From NCBI RefSeq assembly GCF_008932115.1, contig NZ_CP044543.1, positions 5,586,501 through 5,650,500 on the forward strand: a stretch of DNA of 64,000 bases, written 5' to 3'. This DNA is from Bradyrhizobium betae. GTDB lineage: Bacteria > Pseudomonadota > Alphaproteobacteria > Rhizobiales > Xanthobacteraceae. The translations under genes and the position numbers were made by a program. The notes under the pieces are model-generated. The model had not been told where the DNA came from. It searched no databases and saw only the letters and a list, made by a program, of their open reading frames with translations. Shown piece by piece: positions 53,812-61,730 of this stretch (position 1 is its first letter; the number at the start of each line of letters is the position of its first letter).

Positions 53812-54008
53812 CTCTCGTGTCCCGGACGCGCTGCAACGCCCCATAGCGCATCGAAGACGCGCGTAAACGCGCTTTAGGCGTTGCTGCGCAGAGCCGGGAC
53901 CCAGCAGGCCGCGGCATTCCTTGACGCATGGGCCCCGGCTCTGCAGCGCATCACACCGGACGATGCTTCGCATCGCCGGGAGTGCTGCGCTGCGTCCGGG
54001 GCAAGAGA
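53812..54008. repeat. Dispersed repeat family A, copy 3
   Basis: CTCGTGTCCCGGACGCGCTG through to GCGTCCGGGGCAAGAGA. It is longer than copy 2 by an internal insertion near 53845-53875. It abuts the 600-bp element and runs up to the 3' end of the universal stress gene. Confidence 0.85.
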
Positions 54009-54025
54009 GTGGAGTTCGCTCCGAG

Positions 54026-54451
54026 CTAGTGCCTGACCACCAGCACCGAGCATTTCGCGTAGCGCACGACATGGCCGGCGTTGGAGCCGAGGAAATAGGT
54101 GCGCATCGCCGGCCGGTGCGAGGTCATCACGATCAAATCGGCCTTCATGTGCACGGCTTCCTCGAGGATCTCGTGGTAGATGCCGCCCTGGCGCACCACG
54201 CTGGAGATGCGCGCCGCGTCGATGCCGGATTCACGCGCGACGATGGCGAGGGCTTCTTCCGAGGTCTGGCGCTGCTGTTCGTCGAAATCGGCCGGCACGT
54301 ATTCGGCCAGCATCACCGGCGTCATCGGCAATACGTTGAGCAGGCGCACGACGCCGCTCCAGGTTTGCGACAGCGTTGCCGCGGTGGCGATCGCCGGCTT
54401 GGCGAGGTCGGTGTCGGCGAGGTCGATCGGCACGAGGATGGACTTGAACAT
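54026..54451 (-). CDS. Universal stress protein (UspA family)
   Basis: A protein of 141 residues with one Usp domain: FKSILVPIDLADTDLAKPAI, the long VVRQGGIYHEILEEAV strand-helix, and MTSHRPAMRTYFLGSNAGHV. The ATP-binding G-2x-G-9x-G-S/T motif is only partly kept (the first glycine is missing), so it may be a non-ATP-binding member. GGAGG lies 6 bases before the ATG. Confidence 0.88.
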   Translation of the reverse strand: MFKSILVPIDLADTDLAKPAIATAATLSQTWSGVVRLLNVLPMTPVMLAEYVPADFDEQQRQTSEEALAIVARESGIDAARISSVVRQGGIYHEILEEAVHMKADLIVMTSHRPAMRTYFLGSNAGHVVRYAKCSVLVVRH

Positions 54452-54526
54452 CTGCGCCTCCAAATCTTCCGGTCAGGACGTCTTCCCGGCACGTCGCGCG
54501 ATCAACCCGATCGAAGCAGCCTTGCG

Positions 54527-55056
54527 TTACCGAAGCAGCTTTGGACTCACGAACAGCACCAGCTTGCCGCGGCGGTAGGCTACGTCGTTCCAATCCTTGA
54601 CGTCAAAGTCGAAGATCGCAAGCCCCGCGGTGGGCAGGTTATCGGCCAGCGCCTTGGCGCCATCAGGATCGCCACTGCCCATCAGCATCAACGCGGCCTC
54701 GTGCATGCCGGGATTGTGGGCGATCAGCAGCAATTGCTTCGGGTCGGCCGGGGCGGTTGCAGTGCGAATGGATTCCAGGATCTGCGCGGAATCGGCGCCG
54801 TAGAGTTCCGGCACGACCTCGACCTGCGGCGCCGCGACGCGGTCCTTCATCGTCTCCCAGGCGGCATCCCAGGTCTGCCTGGCACGGACGGCGTGCGACA
54901 CCAGCACCGCATCGGGGAAGGGGGATGGGTGGCGATCCAGTCGCCAATCCGGGCCGCGTCCTTGTGGCCGCGGTCGTCGAGGCGGCGATCCTGGTCACGG
55001 CCGCTCGGCGCGTCGGTCTCGGTCTTGGCGTGACGCAGCAGCATCAAACGGCGCAT
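54527..55056 (-). pseudogene. SixA-type histidine phosphatase with a single-base frameshift
   Basis: The 5' part (from 55056) encodes MRRLMLLRHAKTETDAPSGR with the RHG-type catalytic His, then IGDWIATHPP. At a C/T run near 54914-54925 the frame breaks. The 3' part continues in another frame with AVLVSHAVRARQTWDAAWE, LLLIAHNPGMHE and a C-terminal KLVLFVSPKLLR. Inserting one base would restore a normal SixA of about 176 residues. Both halves retain conserved motifs, so this is a recent frameshift or a sequencing error. SixA dephosphorylates Hpt domains. Confidence 0.75.
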
Positions 55057-55203
55057 GGCATTCTCGAATCGTTACAGGTCCAGGATAGTCCAGATGGATC
55101 ATCTACAGGCGCCGGCTGAGGACAAGGTGACAACGGCCCGCACGGTCCTTTAAAGCGCGACGAGATCAGGACAAACCCTCGTCCCGCGTAAAATTTTCGT
55201 TTG

Positions 55204-55252
55204 GAGCATGATCTTTTCGGAAAACCGCTGCACACTTTTCCGGATCATGCTC
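55204..55252. repeat. Ubiquitous 49-bp palindrome just before the FAD oxidoreductase gene
   Basis: GAGCATGATC (55204-55213) and GATCATGCTC (55243-55252) bound an imperfect inverted repeat: CTTTTCGGAAAACCG against CACTTTTCCG. Repeats of this text are very common in Rhizobiales (from memory). It ends 12 bp before the ATG at 55265, so it lies in the leader. Confidence 0.85.
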
Positions 55253-55264
55253 TAAGAAAACGAC

Positions 55265-56746
55265 ATGAGCGAGACTTTCACAAGCGTAGCCCAGGAAGAA
55301 GCCGGCTTTCGCGACCGTGCGCGGCTGTCGTTCGATCTCGACGCCGACATCTGCGTCATCGGGGCCGGGCTCGCCGGGCTCTCGATCGCGCTGGAGGCGG
55401 CCCGGCTCGGGGCCAGCGTCGCGGTGCTCGAGGGGCGCCAAATCGGCTGGAACGCCTCCGGCAACCAGCTCGGCACCGTGATGCCGGGCTTCGCGCTGCC
55501 GCTGACGGAACTGATCGAGCGCATCGGCTTCGAGGACGCGCGCGAATTGTGGGCGATGTCGAAGGAGGGCGCCGAGTTCGTCCGGGCCAACGCCACCGAG
55601 GCGAACATGCCGGGGATCGGGCCCAGCGACGGGGTGCTGGAGGTCTCCAATGTCGATGCCGGCGACCGGCTTATCAGCCGGCTGCAGATGCTTCACGAGG
55701 ATTTCGACACCGAGGTCGAGGGCTGGCAGGTCGATCGCGTCCGCGAGGCGCTCAAGACCGACCATTACTTCCACGGCGTCTACTATCCCCGGGGATTCCA
55801 GGTCGACGGCCGCAAATACGTGCACGGCCTTGCGGCGCTGGCGCGGCGGGCAGGCGCCCGCATCTTCGAGGACACGCCGGTCGTCAGCATCGATCATTCC
55901 GGCATCCGCAAGCGCATCGTCACGCCCTCGGCGCGGCTGCGCGCCACCCACATCGTGCTCGCCGGCAACATCCACCTTGGCGCGCCGCTGCGTCGCCTGT
56001 CGGAGACGCTGCTGCCGGTCTGGCGCTATGCCGGCATCACCGCGCCGCTCGGCGAGCGTCTGCACGAGATCATCGCCTTCAAGGGATCGGTGATGGATTC
56101 CGACGGCGTCGACCATTTCCGGATCGTCGACGGCGACCGGCTGATGTGGGAAAGCCCGGAGACCACCTGGGCGGCACGTCCGCAGCGCTTTGCAGGCAGC
56201 GTCAGGCGGCGGATCCGATCGATCTTCCCTGAGCTCGGCGATGTCGCGATCACCGACATGTTCGGCGGCGCCACCGGCCAGACCGTGCACGGCATGCCGC
56301 AGATCGGCCAGTTGCGCAAAGGCCTGTGGGTGGCGAGCGGGTTCGGCCGCCAGGGCATGAACACCTCGGCCATGGCCGGACAGTTGATCGCGCGCAGCAT
56401 CCTGTGGGGCGACGAGCGCTGGAAGCTGTTCTCGCCGTTCGAGCTGGTCTGGGCCGGGGGCGCGACCGGGCGGGTCGCGGGCCAGCTGGTCGGGGTCTGG
56501 GGCAGGGCGAGTTCCGCCGCGGCAGGCTCGCTGGCCCGCTACCGCGAGCGGGCCAGGCTCAAGGACCGGGAGCGCGAGGCGCGGCTGGCCGAAGCCAACC
56601 GGGCCGCCGGAACTGGCCCGCGCCGTCCGCCGCCAGGTGCCCGGCCAAATGTCCCTCCAGGTCTCCGGCCGCGACCGGCCCCGCCGCCGCAACCCGCGGC
56701 CGGAGAGGTGGAACCGGCCCCGCATGACGGCGGCGTCTCGCAATAA
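55265..56746 (+). CDS. FAD-dependent amine/amino-acid oxidoreductase (DAO/PuuB-like)
   Basis: A protein of 493 residues. The Rossmann motif ADICVIGAGLAGLSIALEAA lies near residue 28, followed by the DAO-domain signature GWNASGNQLGTVMPGF and a C-terminal VASGFGRQGMNTSAMAGQLI. Gene length and order of motifs match gamma-glutamylputrescine oxidase and related amine oxidases. Residues after about 430 form a charged, then Pro/Arg-rich tail (RPPPGARPNVPPGLRPRPA) unusual for the family. The substrate is not assigned. Confidence 0.82.
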   Translation: MSETFTSVAQEEAGFRDRARLSFDLDADICVIGAGLAGLSIALEAARLGASVAVLEGRQIGWNASGNQLGTVMPGFALPLTELIERIGFEDARELWAMSKEGAEFVRANATEANMPGIGPSDGVLEVSNVDAGDRLISRLQMLHEDFDTEVEGWQVDRVREALKTDHYFHGVYYPRGFQVDGRKYVHGLAALARRAGARIFEDTPVVSIDHSGIRKRIVTPSARLRATHIVLAGNIHLGAPLRRLSETLLPVWRYAGITAPLGERLHEIIAFKGSVMDSDGVDHFRIVDGDRLMWESPETTWAARPQRFAGSVRRRIRSIFPELGDVAITDMFGGATGQTVHGMPQIGQLRKGLWVASGFGRQGMNTSAMAGQLIARSILWGDERWKLFSPFELVWAGGATGRVAGQLVGVWGRASSAAAGSLARYRERARLKDREREARLAEANRAAGTGPRRPPPGARPNVPPGLRPRPAPPPQPAAGEVEPAPHDGGVSQ

Positions 56747-56834
56747 TCCTGCGAAAAATTCCGCCCGGAAGTGTAACGTCGGCCGTTAGAGCCCGTATCT
56801 CAGGACGTGGGACTCCCCGCGCACGGAGAATGAG

Positions 56835-57347
56835 ATGTTTGACCGCCGCATCCTGCTAACGACCGTCGCCGGCCTGTTCGGCCTTTCGGCTTTCCGCTGG
56901 CTGAGAGGAACGCCTGCCGAGGCCGGCGAGAAGGCCGCGCAAAAATTCGAGATCGAGAAGACGGACGCCGAGTGGCGCGCCCAGCTCACGCCGCAGCAAT
57001 ACGAAATTCTCCGCAAGGAGGGCACCGAGCGGCCGGGCTCCAGCCCGTTGCTGAAGGAACACCGCAAGGGCGTCTTCGCCTGCGCCGGCTGCGACCTGCC
57101 GCTGTTTGCGTCCGACACCAAGTTCGAGAGCGGCACCGGCTGGCCGAGCTTCTACCAGCCGATCGAGGGCAATGTCGGCAAGACCGAGGACCGCACCTAC
57201 GGCATGCTTCGCACCGAGGTGCATTGCCGGCGCTGCGGCGGCCATCTCGGCCACGTCTTCGACGACGGCCCCAAGCCGACCGGATTGCGCTACTGCATCG
57301 ACGGTTTCGGGCTGGTGTTTCACCCGGCTGCGGCGTCGGCGACGTAG
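56835..57347 (+). CDS. msrB: Peptide methionine-R-sulfoxide reductase, exported
   Basis: A protein of 170 residues. A twin-arginine-like N terminus (DRRILLTTVAGLFGLSAF) is followed by the MsrB domain. Zinc-binding CxxC pairs are present as CAGC and CRRC, then GTGWPSFYQPI, HCRRCGGHLGHVFDDGPKP and the catalytic Cys in LRYCIDGFGLVF. It repairs oxidised methionine, here probably in the periplasm. The export signal is unusual but known in some proteobacteria. Confidence 0.9.
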   Translation: MFDRRILLTTVAGLFGLSAFRWLRGTPAEAGEKAAQKFEIEKTDAEWRAQLTPQQYEILRKEGTERPGSSPLLKEHRKGVFACAGCDLPLFASDTKFESGTGWPSFYQPIEGNVGKTEDRTYGMLRTEVHCRRCGGHLGHVFDDGPKPTGLRYCIDGFGLVFHPAAASAT

Positions 57348-57398
57348 GCTTCATGTGACCTCATGCCCCGGCAATTGTTGCCGGCCCCGGCAATTGTG

Positions 57399-57418
57399 CC
57401 CCGGTCATCCGACCGGGG
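57399..57418 (+). terminator. Hairpin after msrB
   Basis: An 8-bp stem CCCCGGTC (57399-57406) with GACCGGGG (57411-57418), 4-base loop, followed by CAGTCTCTCT. The tail is only moderately U-rich. Confidence 0.5.
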
Positions 57419-57457
57419 CAGTCTCTCTAAGTCATTGATTTCCTGAGAATACCCGCA

Positions 57458-57474
57458 TTGGCATAGCCCTTGCG
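57458..57474 (+). promoter_or_regulatory. Sigma-54 promoter for the flagellar operon
   Basis: TTGGCATAGCCCTTGCG has GG and GC separated by exactly 10 bases, the -24/-12 spacing of sigma-54. It lies 64 bp upstream of the flgE start. Hook and rod genes are sigma-54 dependent in related alphaproteobacteria. Confidence 0.7.
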
Positions 57475-57537
57475 ACTGTCTCCCCCGACTGCGGCCCTGG
57501 TCGACCGGCCGCCGAGATCGGATTTGGAGACAAAGTT

Positions 57538-59790
57538 ATGGGTATCTTCGATGCAATGAACACCTCGGTGGGTGGCCTGCAGGCGCAGTCCTACGCGCTG
57601 CAGAACATTTCCGGCAACATCGCGAACTCATCCACCACCGGTTACAAGGGCATCGGCACCAGCTTCGTCGACCTCATCCCCGACTCCTCCACGCCGAGCA
57701 AGCAGGTCGCGGGCGGCGTGACGGCCAACGCCAAGGCCACCATCACCACGCAGGGCACGATCTCGTCCTCCAGCGTCGCCACCAACATGGCGATCACCGG
57801 CGACGGCTTCTTCTCGATCCAGAAGGCGACCGGCACCGTCGACAACGTGCCGGTGTTCAGCGGCGTCACCTACTACACCCGCCGCGGCGACTTCCAGCTC
57901 AATGCCAACGGCAATCTGGTCAACGGCGCCGGCTATTATCTGATGGGCGTCGCGGTCGACTCCAAGACCGGCAACCCGACCGGCAGCGTGTCGACGGTGC
58001 TGAAATTCCAGAACAACTTCATCCCGGCGCAGGCGACCACCTCGATCCAGTACGCGGCCAACCTGCCGACCCAGCCGAACACCTCGGCGAGCACGACGGC
58101 GGCGAGCGGCTCGCTGCTGGCGGAAGGTGGCCTGAACCCATCGGATTTCGCGGCCAACCCGCTGCCGGTGGGCACGCCGCCCGCGCCCTACACCAACGCG
58201 ACGGCGTCCGGTGCAGCCGCCACCGGCAACATCCGCTCGGCCTATTCGTCGACGACGGCGACGGGCACGACTGCACTCCAGAACAACTCCTCGGCGGTGG
58301 CCTCGACCACCACGTCCCTCGACAACACCGTGGGCACCCATCTCGCCTCCAGCATCCTCTCCGCGCTGAGCGGCCAGACCCTGACGATCAACGGCAACAC
58401 GATCACCTTCAACGCCGGCACCACGGTCACGACGGCCGGCAGCAATACCACGATCGGTCTCGGCGCAGGCACGACGGCCACGGTGGCCAGCATCCTGAGC
58501 GCGATCCAGACCGCCGGCGGCGCGGGCGTCACGGCCTCGCTGAGCGCCAGCGGCAACATCGTGATCTCGAGCGGCACCGGCACCGACGTGGCAGTCAACA
58601 GCGGCACGGCAGCCACGGCCCTCGGCATCAGCAGCGTGACGCGCGGCGGCAACGTGCTGTCCTCGCCCGCGATCTCGGGCGCCACGGTGCTGAGCGGCTC
58701 CGCGACCGCTGGCGGCGCCCAGGTACTCTCGTCCGGCTTCGCCGCTGGTGACACCATCACGGTCGACGGTCAGACGTTGACCTTCATGGCCTCGGGCGCG
58801 TCAGGCACGAACCAGATCAACGTCACCGACAACATCACGACCCTGCTCGGCAAGATCGATGCTCTCGCGGGCGCCTCGGGCTCGGCCGTCAGCACTGGTG
58901 GCGTGATCACGCTGAACACCGGCACGGCGGCCAATCTGTCGGTGTCGAGCTCCAACAGCGCCGCCTTCGCCGCGCTCGGTTTCACCTCGACCATCACCAA
59001 GAACCGCAATGGCGGCGGCACCGCCGGCACCGGCGGGGTGATCGGCAACGACATCTCGACCTTCACCAAGGAATCGATCAGCGGCGGCGCGGTCACGGCC
59101 TACAACGCCGCCGGCACGCCCGTGAATCTGCAATTGCGCTGGGCCAAGACCGACAGCGCCGCGCTGGGCGCGGGTCATGCCGATACCTGGAACATGTTCT
59201 ACCAGACCGATCCGAACGCGACCGGCACGACGGTCGGCTGGGTCAACACCGGACAGGCCTTCACCTTCGCCAGCGACGGCTCGCTGACCTCGCCGAGCGG
59301 TTCCGGCATCACCATCAACAACGTCTCCGTCAGCGGTCAATCGCTCGGCTCGGTCGCCTTCAACATCTCCACGGGAGGGCTGACGCAATATGCGAGCACC
59401 AGCGGCGCGGTGACCATCAACACCATCACGCAGAACGGCTACGCCGCCGGTCAGCTCCGCTCCGTCTCCGTCAACAACAGCGGCCTCGTGGTCGGCACCT
59501 TCTCGAACGGCCAGAACCTCAACCTCGCCCAGGTGACGCTGTCGCACTTCAACGGCACCAACTATCTGAAGGCGATGGACGGCGGCGCTTACGCCGCGAC
59601 CGAACAGTCGGGAACCGCCATCGACGGCGCCTCGGGCAGCATCAGCGGCTCGTCGCTGGAAGGCTCGAACACCGACATCGCCGACGAGTTCACCAAGCTG
59701 ATCGTGACCCAGCAGGCCTATTCGGCCAACACCAAGGTGATCACGACGGCGAATTCGATGGTGCAGGACCTCCTCAACGTATTGCGCTGA
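57538..59790 (+). CDS. flgE: Flagellar hook protein
   Basis: A protein of 750 residues, longer than enterobacterial FlgE (about 400). The conserved N terminus NTSVGGLQAQSYALQNISGN and ANSSTTGYKG and the C terminus TDIADEFTKLIVTQQAYSAN are typical of hook proteins. The middle contains inserted beta-rich modules; one (about residues 385-490, GFAAGDTITVDGQTL, ITTLLGKIDALAG) also occurs in the neighbouring FlgL. Thr/Ser/Gly/Ala-rich composition fits an exported subunit. It is the first gene of flgE-flgK-flgL. Confidence 0.92.
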   Translation: MGIFDAMNTSVGGLQAQSYALQNISGNIANSSTTGYKGIGTSFVDLIPDSSTPSKQVAGGVTANAKATITTQGTISSSSVATNMAITGDGFFSIQKATGTVDNVPVFSGVTYYTRRGDFQLNANGNLVNGAGYYLMGVAVDSKTGNPTGSVSTVLKFQNNFIPAQATTSIQYAANLPTQPNTSASTTAASGSLLAEGGLNPSDFAANPLPVGTPPAPYTNATASGAAATGNIRSAYSSTTATGTTALQNNSSAVASTTTSLDNTVGTHLASSILSALSGQTLTINGNTITFNAGTTVTTAGSNTTIGLGAGTTATVASILSAIQTAGGAGVTASLSASGNIVISSGTGTDVAVNSGTAATALGISSVTRGGNVLSSPAISGATVLSGSATAGGAQVLSSGFAAGDTITVDGQTLTFMASGASGTNQINVTDNITTLLGKIDALAGASGSAVSTGGVITLNTGTAANLSVSSSNSAAFAALGFTSTITKNRNGGGTAGTGGVIGNDISTFTKESISGGAVTAYNAAGTPVNLQLRWAKTDSAALGAGHADTWNMFYQTDPNATGTTVGWVNTGQAFTFASDGSLTSPSGSGITINNVSVSGQSLGSVAFNISTGGLTQYASTSGAVTINTITQNGYAAGQLRSVSVNNSGLVVGTFSNGQNLNLAQVTLSHFNGTNYLKAMDGGAYAATEQSGTAIDGASGSISGSSLEGSNTDIADEFTKLIVTQQAYSANTKVITTANSMVQDLLNVLR

Positions 59791-59826
59791 CCGGCGCGTG
59801 ACGTAACCAAAGGCGGGTAAGTCCAC

Positions 59827-61710
59827 ATGGGTTTGAGTTCAGCCCTTGCCAGTGCGATGAGCGGACTGCGTGCCAACCAGGCCGCGCTCTCGATCGTCTC
59901 CTCGAACGTCGCCAACTCGCAGACGCCGGGTTACGTCGTCCAGAAGGCGAACCAGATCGAGGTCACCACCGGCGACTTCGGTTCGACGGCGATGACGACC
60001 GGCGTCAGCCGGGAGCTCGACACCTATGTGCTGAACCAGCTGCGCACAGAGACCGGCGGCAGCGGCTACGCCGACCAGATGGCCAGCATCCTGAAGCAGC
60101 TTCAGAATGTCTATGGCACGCCGGGCAACAGCGGCACGCTCGAAACCGCGCTGAACAATTTCACCACCGCGCTGCAGGCGCTGTCGACCAGTGCGGGCTC
60201 GTCGTCGGCGCAGACGGTGGCAGTCGGTGCGGCTCAGACGCTGGCGCAGCAGCTCAACGTCACCACCAAGGGCATCCAGTCGCTGCGCTCCAACGTCGAG
60301 CAGGACCTCGGCAGCTCGGCGCAGCAGGCCAATCTGGCGATGAACCAGATCGCCGACATCAACACCAAGCTCCAGGGCCTGTCGGCGAACGATCCGTCCG
60401 CCGCGACGCTGATGGACCAGCGCGACCAGGCCATCAACACGCTGTCGAAATACGTCGACGTCCGCGTCACCACCGACGGGTCGAACCAGGCCAACATCTA
60501 CACCACCACGGGGATCCAGCTCGTCGGCGCGGGGCTCGCCTCGCAGTTCTCGTTCGCGTCGGCCGGCGCCCTGACAGCGACCTCGCAGTACAACATCGAT
60601 CCGGCCAAGTCGGGCGTCGGCGCGTTCAACATCAAGCTTCCGAACGGCTCGATGGTCGACGTCGTCGCCAACAACGTGGTGTCCTCCGGGCAGGTCGCGG
60701 CCGATCTGAAGCTGCGCGACCAGACGCTGGTGCAGGCGCAGAACCAGATCGACCAGCTCGCCGCCACGATGTCGAGCGCGCTGTCGGACAAGACCACGAC
60801 GGGCAGCACCGTCTCCGGCCCGCCCGCCGGCTTCGACATCGATCTTGCCGGGGCGCAGCCGGGCAACACCGTCAACATCAGCTATACCGACACGACCACC
60901 AACACCCAGCGCCAGATCACGCTCGTCAACGTGACCGATCCGGCCGCCCTGCCGCTGCAGAACGCCACCAACGCCAACCCGATGCAGATCGGCGTGAACT
61001 TCTCCGGCGGCATGGGCGCGATCGCCTCCGCGCTCAACACCGCGCTGTCAGGCGCGCATCTGACATTCGCCGCCGCGTCGTCGCCGGCGACGGCCACGAC
61101 GCTGCGCGTCACCGACGACAATACCGGCCTTGCCAAGGTCAATTCGTCCTCAAGCACCAAGACGATATCGTCGCTGACCTCGGGCAATCCGCAACTGCCG
61201 CTGTTCACCGATGGCGGGCAGGCGCTCTACACCGGCGCGATCACGGCGTCGGGCTCGCAGATGACCGGCCTTGCCGGGCGCATCGCGGTGAACACGCAGC
61301 TGGCCGCCGATCCAACCAGGCTGTCGGTCTACAGCACCTCGCCGGTGACGCCCACGGGCGATACCACGCGCTCGGACTATCTCTATTCGCAGCTGACCAA
61401 TGCGGTGTTCTCCTATTCGCCGCAGACCGGCCTCGGCTCGGCGAACCAGCCCTTCACCGGCAGTGTCTCGAACTACCTCCAGCAGTTCCTGAGCGTTCAG
61501 GGCAATGCCGCGACGCAGGCGACCCAGCTCCAGCAGGGCCAGAGTGTCGTGGTCTCGACGCTCCAGGCGAAGTTCAACTCGACCTCCAGCGTCAATCTCG
61601 ACTCGGAGATGTCGAACCTGATCCAGCTCCAGAATGCCTATGCCGCCAACGCCCACGTCATGTCGGTGGTGCAGACCATGATGAATACGTTGCTCCAGGC
61701 GCAAGTGTAA
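59827..61710 (+). CDS. flgK: Flagellar hook-associated protein 1
   Basis: A protein of 627 residues. N-terminal SSALASAMSGLRANQAALSI and NVANSQTPGYVVQKAN, and C-terminal NLDSEMSNLIQLQNAYAANA, are the paired helical ends of FlgK. The middle has IADINTKLQGLSANDPSAAT and a variable domain. It lies 36 bp after flgE, with GGGTAAG before the ATG. Confidence 0.93.
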   Translation: MGLSSALASAMSGLRANQAALSIVSSNVANSQTPGYVVQKANQIEVTTGDFGSTAMTTGVSRELDTYVLNQLRTETGGSGYADQMASILKQLQNVYGTPGNSGTLETALNNFTTALQALSTSAGSSSAQTVAVGAAQTLAQQLNVTTKGIQSLRSNVEQDLGSSAQQANLAMNQIADINTKLQGLSANDPSAATLMDQRDQAINTLSKYVDVRVTTDGSNQANIYTTTGIQLVGAGLASQFSFASAGALTATSQYNIDPAKSGVGAFNIKLPNGSMVDVVANNVVSSGQVAADLKLRDQTLVQAQNQIDQLAATMSSALSDKTTTGSTVSGPPAGFDIDLAGAQPGNTVNISYTDTTTNTQRQITLVNVTDPAALPLQNATNANPMQIGVNFSGGMGAIASALNTALSGAHLTFAAASSPATATTLRVTDDNTGLAKVNSSSSTKTISSLTSGNPQLPLFTDGGQALYTGAITASGSQMTGLAGRIAVNTQLAADPTRLSVYSTSPVTPTGDTTRSDYLYSQLTNAVFSYSPQTGLGSANQPFTGSVSNYLQQFLSVQGNAATQATQLQQGQSVVVSTLQAKFNSTSSVNLDSEMSNLIQLQNAYAANAHVMSVVQTMMNTLLQAQV

Positions 61711-61730
61711 CCAGTACAGGGCCCTGAACC

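Noticed and set aside
53292..53929. Open frames on both strands in the repeat cluster
   Set aside because: Composition is not protein-like, they cross repeat borders, and there is no ribosome binding site. The region is better explained as dispersed noncoding repeats.
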